Source: Polytrichum commune | Taxonomy: Eukaryota > Streptophyta > Polytrichopsida > Polytrichales > Polytrichaceae | Assembly: GCA_950295325.1 (NCBI GenBank) | Contig: OX485807.1 | Coordinates: 18,015,666 to 18,075,665 of the forward strand | Length of the DNA stretch: 60,000 nt | Direction: 5' to 3' | Shown: positions 22,747 through 32,345 of the stretch, piece by piece | How positions within the stretch are numbered: position 1 is the stretch's first letter | How the letters are laid out: each line of letters begins with the position of its first letter | The notes under the pieces: model-generated | What the model was told of the DNA's origin: nothing | What the model saw: the letters and a program-made list of their open reading frames with translations, nothing else | Databases searched by the model: none | Made by a program: the position numbers and the translations under genes

Positions 22747-23758
22747 ATTAACTGCTGCTTGATCAAAAACTCCAAAGCTCCTTGTAGTATTGTCCACCAC
22801 AGAACTAGAATTAGCACTCGCACTTGTAATCGAGGACTCCAACTCTTCAGCCTGCTCAGCTTGTCCTGTACTCTTGATCCGCCAAAAATCCCAACTGAGC
22901 CGATCCAACCAGTTCCAAGGAGCCGAGGACCACATCACCTACTTTGATAACCCACAACGAAAAACCTCTCACCTGAGGATCACCGTCAGAAATCCTAACT
23001 CTCCAAACCTTTTGAACGTGAAACTGCAGCGAAATGCAAGGTTGGAGGAGATGGGAGAGTGCACGCAAACTGGAAGATGGGAAGGATGATGAAGGCAACA
23101 GCGGATCAGCTGCAGTTTTTGTATGTCTGAAAATACAGTCAAGAATGTTAAATCGAGCAGGTGTGAGGGAGACCCATCATGAAGTCAAGCCTGTCCAGTA
23201 TCTAGGATAGGTGTACATGGTGCCAGGGGTGAAAGTGGTACATCTACCATCATTCTAGATACAGGACGGAGATGTTGAACTGTAGGGACCTTGGTCGGAT
23301 GGGGCTGACTTGACTATACTTATTGCTCTGCGTTGGAAGGCCAATTCGGCCGGATTTGAACCCTTCCTCTTCCCAAGGTGTGCCTGTAGGAGACCTGGAT
23401 TGGTTTCCCGCGTAGGATCTCTTCATTTCAGTAAGCTAGCTAGCTACTTCACTCAAGTTAAGTTAAGTAAGCTGCTCCAGCCTCCACAAATTGTTGTTGA
23501 CTCCATGTGGGTCCATGTTATGGCTGACCCCACCAGCTTTTGATATCAATTTCAATGTCTTTGTAATGGAGTCTACACCACTCTACACCGCTTGAATTTC
23601 AGGAAGGAGCACAGGAATTGAGATGAGGACCAATCAACATTCATTCTGTCATGCAGAATAGTTACGTGTTGACGACTTGACTTTAACAATTCTTCTTTAT
23701 ATGTGTGTGTGTATATATATATATATTCCATTGCCTGCAAGAGTAGACTCTAGAGTAA
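22747..23758 (-). promoter_or_regulatory. upstream region of PKS copy 1
   Basis: No second gene. On the - strand the frame of exon 1 stays open back to an ATG at 22935. No convincing TATA box was found. The sequence shows no similarity to the region upstream of PKS copy 2, so the two genes have different promoters. A TG/TA microsatellite lies at about 23700-23727. Confidence 0.35.
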
Positions 23759-25190
23759 GGGTCGTTTTATACTACGGTGGAGAAGTGCACTGATCGGTCG
23801 AGAAATTTAGCTCAAGACATGGTTATTTGAGGCGAGGGATGGTATGATGGAGAAGATGAAAAGACAATAAAAAGAATGCCTTAAGAAGTCTTGACTGGCT
23901 GTAGTGTAAGCACCCGGAGGAGAAGTGTATTGGACAACTTCATCAAGAGAAGTCCACCGGACAACTTCACAAAATGGTCATAGTAGAAACCTTACCCCCT
24001 AAATGACCATTGTATTGAAATTAAAAAAAACATTATTGATCAAAAAAATAAAATGTATATGGCAATGTTTTAGAACTCCTTTCATGACAATAATTTATTG
24101 AAAATGTTCCACCTCTATAATACATCCAAATTAAGGTAAACAAGTAGGCAACATTAAATATTTATTGATATTTGAAGAAATTACATGTTGGCACAGTCTA
24201 ACCTCATTAATACAACACTCGTTTATACGATACCCTCGATATTACGTCACATTTTTGCAAGACCAAACTCTTTAGTTCAAAACTCCTTTTTTTATACGAC
24301 TACAACACTCGATAATGTGACATTTAGAATCTCCATTTTGTCATATTAAAGAGGTCGTTAATGCTAGAATCCCTTTCATCTATATTATGTACATCTAAAA
24401 TAAATCCATTTTCACTTGGGAACTACTTGGGAACTTCACTTATTTTTGGGAACTTAATGATAATTAGGGTTACTAGTGTAGAATGGACATGGTAAGAGTT
24501 AGAGTAGCCTCTAGCCTAGTATGTTGCCTTGTACACGGGTGGTATAGTATCACTAGTGTCTTGATGCTAAACGTCATGCATCATTGTTGTCTAATTTCTT
24601 ATTAGAGAACTCTTTATATTTTGGTCCAAAAGTTAGTTGGGAATTTAGACAAGATGATAGTTGCTAACTTGGGTAGGCAACACCAAAGATCTTTGGACTC
24701 CTATTTCAAGAGTTCTTGAGAATATTTGTATTTTGTTTGGGGTTATAAGTTATTATTTCATACCATCTATATTGATTAAACTCGTTGTGTATATTTTTAA
24801 GCTCATATTACTTATGTTTTCAAAATCCCTCAATAATACGACAACTTTACGCCATTTGTCGCATTAATGAGAAGACAACACCTCGATAATACGACTTTTT
24901 TTGTATTTCCCAAAAGTGTCATACTAAAGAGGGAGAACAATAGTGCAAAGACTTCTCTAAGGAAAAAATATATTATTCAAGTTGGAGTTCTCCGGAGGCC
25001 AAGTTTCTTGTCTGAGGCTTTGAGGTTGCCCAAGAAACTTGACCTCCGCAGAACTCCCCTTCAAAAAAATGTCGCCACGTTGGCCGTAATGTCACCACCG
25101 GATAGGAGTGTCACTCTCAGCCAATCAAATTTTAGAATTCCCCTAGAATTCATGACCGGAGGACTTCTCCACCGTAGTGTACAACAACCC
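23759..25190. mobile_element. 1.43-kb TAA-flanked DNA element, PIF/Harbinger-like, non-autonomous
   Basis: The two ends are inverted repeats of about 28 bp. The left end reads gggtcgttttatactacggt and continues ggagaagt. The reverse complement of the right end reads gggttgttgtacactacggt then ggagaagt. TAA flanks both ends (23756-23758 and 25191-25193). TIRs beginning GGG and a 3-bp TAA target duplication are typical of PIF/Harbinger elements. No transposase frame is visible inside. A stem-loop lies at about 24984-25062 (ggagttctccggaggccaag pairing with the text around cttgacctccgcagaactcc). Phrases such as ctcgataatacgac between 24190 and 24910 suggest a second, nested and decayed element. 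Confidence 0.72.
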
Positions 25191-25745
25191 TAAGTATCAT
25201 AATGGAGAGAAGACCCTAGGACCCTGGACTGTGTCAAAAAGACTACCACTTCAAAGTGTTTAATATACTTATTTTCATGCAAAAAAATACTTCTTAACCA
25301 CAAGAAAATTATATGTAAATATAATTAAAGATGGATATTTTTCCAGTTCATGAGGCTCCCACTGGAAATGTGTGCTTAGAGCAACCCTGTGGAAACGGAC
25401 AAATTTTTTCGCTCTTCATTGGCTATTGAGACTTTTAAAGGTACGATGGCAATGGGCATGCTTGTCCCTCCATCTACTATCAAAATTGTTCATTATCCAC
25501 ATATCAAGTTATAGAAAAGCTTTATTTGGAAAGCTTGACCATGCAACTACGAGAATATTGGCATGGTTTAATCCTCTTTACAATACCGGTGGACAATGAG
25601 AAATCTTAGTTCTAAATAGCAGGACAGCCATGCCATCATTCCTTAGAGAGCCTCAATAGTCGTCGACAGTAGCAAGAAAACTTGCTAGCTCCCAATGGGC
25701 ATCCTCTCATCAAACCAAGGTACCTGAAAAACAATTGCTTTTAGA
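25191..25745. other. spacer DNA, no gene seen
   Basis: No recognisable gene. The last part leads into the partial tRNA copy. Confidence 0.4.
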
Positions 25746-25793
25746 AACCCCAATAGATTTCAAGTCTATTGCCTTAACCACTTGCCCATGCTG
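25746..25793 (-). pseudogene. truncated tRNA-Ser(UGA) copy
   Basis: The - strand text from 25793 down matches the 5' acceptor strand, D-arm and anticodon arm of the intact tRNA-Ser at 26052-26133, including the TGA anticodon context cttgaaat. There are a few substitutions (ttgcccatg for cggccatg) and the whole variable arm, T-arm and 3' acceptor strand are lost. Sequence beyond its 5' end (about 25794-25965) stays alignable with the flank of the intact gene, showing a tandem duplication that has since decayed. Confidence 0.85.
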
Positions 25794-26051
25794 ACTGATG
25801 TGGGCACCAAATTGTGGATCAAAAACTGGTTCCTTCTACATCCATTACATCGTTGGACTTGTTCCCCTTTGTTTTCAATTTTGTCTTCGATGACCGAGTC
25901 TTACTAAAACCTGATGACTTTATTCGTTCTCAGCTATATACGAGTATATATGGATCTTAATTTGATATCTAACGTAACGAAAGATAGATCACAGACTACC
26001 AATATCACGGTATCCGTGTAACCTATCCTTAAAACATAAAAAGGAGAAATT

Positions 26052-26133
26052 CGTCAGCAGCAGGGTTCGAACCTGCGCGGGGGAACCCCAATAGATTTCA
26101 AGTCTATCGCCTTAACCACTCGGCCATGCTGAC
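26052..26133 (-). tRNA. tRNA-Ser (anticodon UGA)
   Basis: On the - strand the 82-nt sequence has a 7-bp acceptor stem (gtcagca with tgctgac), a D-arm starting ggccgagtggttaaggc, an anticodon arm with loop cttgaaa (TGA), the long variable arm ttggggttcccccgcgc typical of class II tRNAs, and a T-arm caggttcgaaccctg. All parts pair as expected. The discriminator base is G, as in eukaryotic tRNA-Ser. No intron and no encoded CCA. It lies near the centre of the inverted gene arrangement and has no mirror copy on the right side. Confidence 0.97.
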
Positions 26134-26294
26134 TGAAGTGGACAGCTGAAAGTAGATTGCCATACTGTTCTTTATGCATCCATTACGTGATGTATGTGTT
26201 TCACATCATCAATCTCATCAAATTGTGTTTACAAAATGGTCTTTGATGGCAGACTCGCAGTGAGACCAGATGGCTTTATTCGAGACCAGCTCTA

Positions 26295-26518
26295 TGATCG
26301 GGGAGAACCAGCAGTTAGTTACAGATGAACCGGTTGGGTTTGAGAAATAACCGGTTGAAGTTCAAGACTGCAGGAAAATTACCGATCATTTTAGAGGAAT
26401 TTATAGAATATACCCCAATTTTATAAAGGAAAACCGGAGGATGTCAACATGTAACCTGTTGGACTTGCAAACACTAGGATCTCAACCGAATATGCCCAAA
26501 AATCTCCCCAATCAGTGG
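26295..26518 (+). mobile_element. AACCGGTT-family MITE, copy B
   Basis: A 224-bp element starting tgatcggggagaac and ending atctccccaatcagtgg, giving short inverted ends (tgatcggggaga against tgattggggaga). Internal AACCGGTT-like palindromes recur. It is flanked by accagctcta and accagctata, an imperfect 9-10-bp target duplication. The tandem tRNA-flank copy at 25930-25960 serves as an empty site, since it reads through cagctatata without the insert. Target length and TIR-type ends suggest a Mutator-like MITE. Confidence 0.82.
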
Positions 26519-26546
26519 ACCAGCTATATATGGATCTTGGTTTGAG

Positions 26547-26769
26547 CAGTGATCGGGGTGATTTTTGGGTATAATCGGTTGAGATCCTAGTGTTTGCAAG
26601 TCCAACCGGTTACATGTTGACATCCTCCGGTTTTCCTATATTAAACTGGGGTATATTCTATAAATTCCTCTGAAATGATTGGTAATTTTCCTGCAGTCTT
26701 GAACTTCAACCGGTTATTTCTCAAACTCGACCGGTTCATTTGTAACTAACTGCCGGTTCTCCATGATCA
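26547..26769 (-). mobile_element. AACCGGTT-family MITE, copy C (inverted relative to B)
   Basis: Nearly the reverse complement of copy B, flanked by its own duplication (ttggtttgag before, ttgggtttgag after), so it is an independent insertion 28 bp away. B and C together form an inverted repeat with 0.22-kb arms and a 28-bp spacer that could extrude a hairpin. The pair sits close to the symmetry centre of the PKS/SUO arrangement. Confidence 0.82.
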
Positions 26770-27039
26770 TTGGGTTTGAGGCCTAAGTTGGGAAAGAGAG
26801 ATCAAAGAATATATTTCGGTTGCCGTTTTCACTTTTCACCACATCAACCGTGCAGTGTACTCCTGCAAATGGAGAGAATGTCAGGATTTGGAACATTATT
26901 GTACAACTGTGCTCATGAATGCTCAGGCGGCTGCCTTAAGCGCTCCACTAACTACACTGTTTATGGTATTCAGTGTCACGTTACAAGTACCATACACTAT
27001 TTATGAAGGGTGTAAACTAGATGTCTAGAGGTCTCAAAG

Positions 27040-27375
27040 TATCACATCCACTAATTGCCGATATGATATTATAAGTCAACATAGATAATTTTTGGAAGTG
27101 GGATGTTATATACTTATGACATCTAGCGTAGCACATTGGGATAATTAGTATGATAGTTTTGCGTTTTAGTATGCAAGGGACAAATTTTATTTAGCATACT
27201 AATGACAAGTCATGTATTTAAATTTTAGTATGCAAGGGGAAGATATTATTGAGCATACTAATGGCAAGTGTCACGTGTTTACATTTTAGTATGTAAGGGG
27301 AAGTTATTATTCAGCATCCTTTGTGTCATTTGTGTGCACATTAGTCAACTTGTAGACCATTGTGTAACATAGGTA
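27040..27375 (+). repeat. dispersed repeat with internal ~65-bp units, copy 1
   Basis: The phrase ttttagtatgcaagggga occurs three times at roughly 65-70-bp spacing (about 27165, 27222, 27284), each followed by an (a)tattattgagcatactaa-like part. The whole block, including the leader cacattgggataattagtat and the trailer agtcaacttgtagaccattg, recurs in direct orientation at 39645-39930. Each unit can fold because agtatgc and gcatact pair. No coding potential. Confidence 0.7.
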
Positions 27376-28082
27376 TACCCCGGGTACGCAACTCCCGTAT
27401 TATATGGCCCTGATTATAATCAACTATAATGTATTTCAGTCCAATCTCAAGTGATATAAATTGTTTTAGTGTAGGAAACTCTTGTAGCCCTTCTACCAAG
27501 GAATCCAAAAATGTAATTATATATAGGAAATGAGTACCGTAGTACCATAGCTGGTTCGTTCAAAAATAATTCTAAAAATAAAAAACGTAAAAATTATGAA
27601 ATTATGAAGACAGAAAAAATAAAATAAAATAAAATAAAATTTGCAATCTTTTGGTGTTTCTAAGCCATTTAAGGTCATTTTTACTGATTTTTTTGCTAAA
27701 AATGAAAATTGAGAAATTCAGTTTTTTGAGAGGCGAACCTTATTTTTTCAAAATAAATAAATATTCGTTCGCCAGGGGACGAACCAACTATTGTGTTACG
27801 GTATTCCTTGAAGCATGTAATTGCATTAAAAACCTAAACATATGAGTTTTTTTAATACATGTATCATAGCCCAAACTACCCAAAATTTGGGGTTTTTTAA
27901 TCAATATTTAAGATTTTAGTTATAAGTAAACCATTGCATCTTTCAATTTTAATTGGGGGCACTACTCATATGGATCTTTTTTAATTAGATGCTCTACAAG
28001 GTTAAAAAATAAAAACGTGTTGTAGCTCTACTTGAGAATAAAAACATAAATGTTGTAGCTCTACTTGAGAATGTGCTCCTAG
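27376..28082. other. AT-rich spacer DNA, no gene seen
   Basis: Contains an (aaaat) run near 27615-27640 and a direct repeat of gttgtagctctacttgagaa (about 28019 and 28052). No protein-like frame was recognised. Confidence 0.45.
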
Positions 28083-28233
28083 AGAACACTTCTCATTTAA
28101 GAGGGGCGGTCATTAGCACATGACCCCACTTGCAAGAGTCCAATGCAATCTATGACAATTGTAGATCAGACTGAACTCTTGTAAGTGAGGTCATGTGCTA
28201 ACAACTGCCCTTGTCAAATATGAAGTGTGTTCT
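28083..28233. repeat. 151-bp foldback element, near-complete hairpin
   Basis: The left part (aacacttctcatttaagagg, ggtcattagcacatgacccc, acttgcaagagt) pairs with the right part (actcttgtaagtgaggtcat, gtgctaacaactgccctt, gaagtgtgttct) around a loop near 28145-28180. The stem is about 60 bp with scattered mismatches. It may be a short foldback MITE or a hairpin precursor of a small RNA. Transcription is not shown by the sequence. Confidence 0.75.
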
Positions 28234-30230
28234 AGGATCATGATTTCTAGGTGTGTAGGCTTGTTAATGTAATGGTCTTTCAATAGTGTGACTCATTGAA
28301 TTGACTTAAGTCTTGTAGTTTAAAGATATTGAGATAAACTCAAATGATTTTATTGACATGTGAAAATACATTGTCAATGTAGGGACCTGGGAAGATCACA
28401 AGCTATATACTTTTGTAAACCACATGTGGTCAAAGGTTAATTAAAGATGGGCTATTTATCTAAATTTCTTGAATAATTGGCACCCTATTTGTAAATGAAA
28501 TGCTACTTTGAGGTATTTTTCAAGACCTTATAGGCAAATATAATTTACACCATGAATTCATTTTATAGACTTTATTTTGTTTATAGATTGTACCATTTAT
28601 CAAAATATGGGCATTTTGACTTAAATTGTTGTTAATCCATTAAAAAAATAAAAATAAAAAATTCATTAAAGGTACTTGCAAATCAAATTGAATGATACAT
28701 GGTTGTAGCACTATCTTGAAACTCTCAATGACCACCCCAAGCTTGCCAACATCTAAATTTGATGACATCGAGTCAATTGAGGCAAATTATCATCCAATCC
28801 AAAGATATTAAAGTAAGCATCACACAAATTCTTCGCTCCTCAAAATATAAAGAACCCTACTTTATTAAGAAAATTAAAATACTACTAGTATTTTACACCT
28901 ACCTTATTTTAGATGTAATATTGTATGGGTCATTTCATCCAAGTTACAATAATTCTGAAAGAATTATAATTTTTTTCTCTCTTGAATTGGAAGTACCCTA
29001 TATTGTTGTCACGTGATTCAACCTCCCCATGTTTAGGGATCAAGAGTACTGACATGGGCAATTAGGTTGCCTCTTAACTCATGCCAATTACCTTGGTTCA
29101 AAATCATATTAGAAGAACTTATAAGTTTGTTTATTCATTTGTATAGAATCTCAAATAAAATAATAATTCATGTGTTCTATTACTATGATAATAATTATTC
29201 AAACCACTGTGAAATGTCAATAAATTAACATGGGGCAACCAATCACATATTATTTTCCCTATACAAATTTGAACCCTCACAACTTTTCAACAATAAAAAT
29301 TTCAAATAGATTATGCTTTGGTGTGTTGGAATGGGTTTGGAATCCCATGTCAATTTCTAACGAGAATCGTAGCATTACTCGGCTCCTTAGCTAAGTTCTG
29401 TGGGATCAAGTATTGGTCAAGCATAATTCTCCTTTACCAGGTATCGGGCAAGAATATATCCAAGATTTCCCATTTATGGATAGCACCCATGCTATGTATT
29501 ATGGAGTTTTCAACAAACACCTACAAATTCAAAGTTTTTTAAATGCAACCTCTTTCTTTGAAAAGAGACCATCATCTAGTTGCTTGCTCATGTCATGATC
29601 ATATATATATATACACACTCAACGTTTAAAGAGATAGTTTTAGCACCATCTGCAATAGTGTGTGCAATTAAGTTACCTTTGCGACCAGGTTGATTCTTTA
29701 TCCATGCAAATTACATTGGGTAAATATCAAAACACGAAAACTTATAACTTTGTTTACGAATCCGTATCACAACCACAATAACAAACAATGTCCTATATCT
29801 TGTTCTTGTGACTACAAATAGTGTGGATAGTCAAGAGATTAGCATGGAGCAACCTAATTGCAGATATCGGTGTACCTTACATCGTACAAGAACTGAACCC
29901 CCGCACCTTCCAGGAAGGCTTCTTCGTGAATCGCCTCCTGTGCACTTTAGTGGACTTTGTGGGCACCCAATGAGCATTTCCAGATTGATTCGTGCTTTGG
30001 ACACACCATAATTTTTGAAGGAGCAGACTTGACCCCACGGACTCCGGAGTCCACCGCAGGCGTCTGGACTCCCCAAGTCCGAAACCGATCGAGGCGTCCG
30101 TCCTGAACAAATTCTTCATACTATGTTTGTTCGCATGCATGCATCTTCATTTCGGTCTAGTCCAGTCTAAGTCAAGTCAGCCTCCCTACCTTGACCCAGC
30201 TCCATAGTGCACATGCGCATCTCCCTCAAC
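28234..30230. other. AT-rich spacer, no gene seen until the PKS copy 2 promoter
   Basis: No recognisable gene. An 85-codon frame near 28.76-29.02 kb looks random. A GC-richer segment at about 29825-30180 contains a short frame without recognised similarity. Its richness in G/C relative to its neighbours may mark captured or regulatory DNA. Confidence 0.4.
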
Positions 30231-30238
30231 CAGAGGGC

Positions 30239-30246
30239 TATAAAAG
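30239..30246 (+). promoter_or_regulatory. TATA box of PKS copy 2
   Basis: Tataaaag preceded by gagggc and followed by GC-rich text, about 30 bp before a plausible start of transcription near 30270 and 350 bp before the ATG at 30595. No equivalent was seen upstream of copy 1. Confidence 0.6.
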
Positions 30247-30271
30247 CCGCACCTTGCACATCAGTTGCCCT

Positions 30272-30413
30272 AAGTTACCAAGATATTTGCAAAAGCTGAA
30301 TTTCATCCTTGATCCATTCTAGAGCTTCCCGGAATCTAGAAAGTTACCAAAGATTTTGCAAAAGCTGAATTTGATCCTTGATCCATTCTAGAGCTTCCCG
30401 CGAATCTAGTGAA
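30272..30413 (+). repeat. 69-bp tandem duplication in the leader of PKS copy 2
   Basis: The block beginning aagttaccaagatatttgca (30272) and running through gatccattctagagcttccc repeats once from 30341 with few differences (agatatttgc versus agattttgca, ttcatcc versus ttgatcc). Short gaatctag words add a third partial step near 30400-30420. The block lies between the TATA box and the ATG, so it is probably transcribed leader. Confidence 0.85.
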
Positions 30414-30594
30414 TCTAGTGCGCGCACACTAATCCTGCACGGGTCACGGCAAGTTCGTCTAGAAAATTGGGTGCTACGTCAACAATATATATATGTAATC
30501 TGAGACGAATAGCTAGTGGGATTTTCGGTTGTAAGTGTCCTCGGAGAGAAGTTATTACACAATCGAGGCAGTTTATAGTCTCCCGTTGCAAGCA

Positions 30595-32243
30595 ATGGCA
30601 GGTGGAGGCGTGAAGCTGAGCAGGAGGCAGTTGGCGGCGGAGGGGCCGGCCACTGTGATGGCCATTGGAACAGCCGTGCCACCCTTTGTGCATGAGCAGA
30701 GCACGTATGCCGATTACTACTTCGACGTCACCAACTGCAACCACAAGACGGAGTTGAAGGCCAAGTTCAAGCGCATCTGTGAGTCTCACCCTAATAATAT
30801 CTATCATTTCCATATTTGGTTAGTATGCGTAGCCTGCCTGCCATGGAAACAATATGGGGTCTCGTAGGATTGATTATCAGCGAATACAACCTAGTGCCAT
30901 GAGCTTCAGGGATCATCAATAATAATTCAAAGCAGGAAATTAGCGGTGATGGTTTATCAAGTTGACATCTCCATGGTCAAAGTAGAAGAATTCTCTGTGG
31001 ACTATTGGTCATCGCTCGTTTGAGTTCTTGGAAGAATCACCTAGCCCGGTTTCACCAGCTGTAGGAAGTAGCTGCTCATGATCAAAGTCTCAGCAGCTTT
31101 CTCACGGACAATATTTGTAAGAAGGGAGTGCAGTAGCGTCATGACCATCGGGTCCGATTAACAAGATCGCTAATCCTCCATGATCTTGACTATAATTTGT
31201 TGAGTGTCTCAAAATGACATGGTATGTGCTTCAATGTAATTCCAGGTGACAAGATGCAAGTCGACAAGCGCCACATGGTGGTGCGACGGGAGCTGCTCGA
31301 GGAAACTCCATCGTTGGCATCGTATATGGACAACTCCATGAGCGCACGCCACGACATTGTGATGGAGTGGGTGCCCAAGCTGGCCAAGGAGGCCGCAGAG
31401 AAGGCCATCAAGGAATGGGGCCGCAGTGTGTCCGACATCACGCACATCGTCTTCGCCACCACCAGCGTCATCAACATGCCCGGCGTCGACCTGCTCGTCG
31501 CCAAGTCGCTCGGCCTTTCTCCCAAAGTGCGTCGCGTCATGATGTACCAGACGGGATGTTGGGGCGGCGCCGCGGCGTTGCGAGTGGCCAAGGACTTGGC
31601 CGAGAACAATCGCGGCGCCCGCGTCTTGGTGGCGTGCAGCGAAATCACCGCCAGCTTCTTCCGAGCGCCCAACGAAGAGTATTTGGACGGACTGGTGGGT
31701 CAGGGTCTATTCGGCGATGGCGCCGCCGCTGTCATCGTGGGCGCCGATCCCATCCCCAACGTGGAGCGCCCCTTGTACGAGTTCGAATGGAGTGGCGAGA
31801 TGGTAGTGCCCGACAGCGAGGGAGCCATCGACGGCCACTTCATGGAAGCCGGCATGTACTACCATTTGAGGCCCGAGATCCCAAAACTGGTGTCCAAGAG
31901 CATCGAGGAGTTCGTGACAGACGCCCGAGCCGCAGCCGAAGGCAAGGAGTGCAACGAACTCTTCTGGGCAGTTCACCCGGGCGGCGTGGCCATCCTGAAC
32001 CAGATCGAAACCCAGCTCAGCCTCACACCCGAGAAGCTGGGAGCCAGCAGAGAGATTCTTCGCAACTATGGCAACATGGCGAGCGCGTGCGTGTTGTTCG
32101 TGTTGGATGAGGTGCGCAACAGGTCGATCAAAGCAGGAGCCGACAACACCGGCGAGGGCAAGGATTATGGGCTGCTCATCGGCATCGGCCCCGGGCTCAC
32201 CATGGAGTGCTGTGTGTTGAAGAGCCTGCCTCTCGTGCAGTAA
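30595..32243 (+). CDS. type III polyketide synthase (chalcone synthase superfamily), copy 2
   Basis: Exon 1 is 30595-30778 and exon 2 is 31246-32243. The 467-bp intron splits Cys62 (T|GT), and the product is 393 aa. The start [12 protein letters not shown] is the first ATG in frame. Exon 2 is almost identical to copy 1; I see amino-acid changes only near residues 360-361 (Ala-Asp here, Ser-Ala there) and a handful of silent changes. Cys166, His305 and Asn338 are intact, as is TTS at 133-135. Phe199, Tyr267, Ala340 and the GIGPG loop again differ from true chalcone synthase. As a family the enzyme is a cytosolic homodimer using malonyl-CoA; starter and product are unknown. It has a TATA box and a duplicated leader block that copy 1 lacks, so the two genes are likely expressed differently. 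Confidence 0.94.
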
Positions 32244-32345
32244 GCTCAAGCCAAGTGGACAAGCAGCACAAGCACAAGGACACCGTGGAGCTTATTACTA
32301 CATGGGTTCCACATTCTACCGCGGCATTTCTGGGCTGTGGCCCAT

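Noticed and set aside
24661-25193. Frames of 68 and 108 codons inside the 1.43-kb TAA-flanked element as a transposase
   Set aside because: No DDE or HTH-like motif could be seen. Part of the frame is the stem-loop and the terminal inverted repeat.
26295-26769. Treating copies B and C as one long foldback transposon
   Set aside because: Each has complete ends and its own flanking duplication, so two separate insertions fit better.
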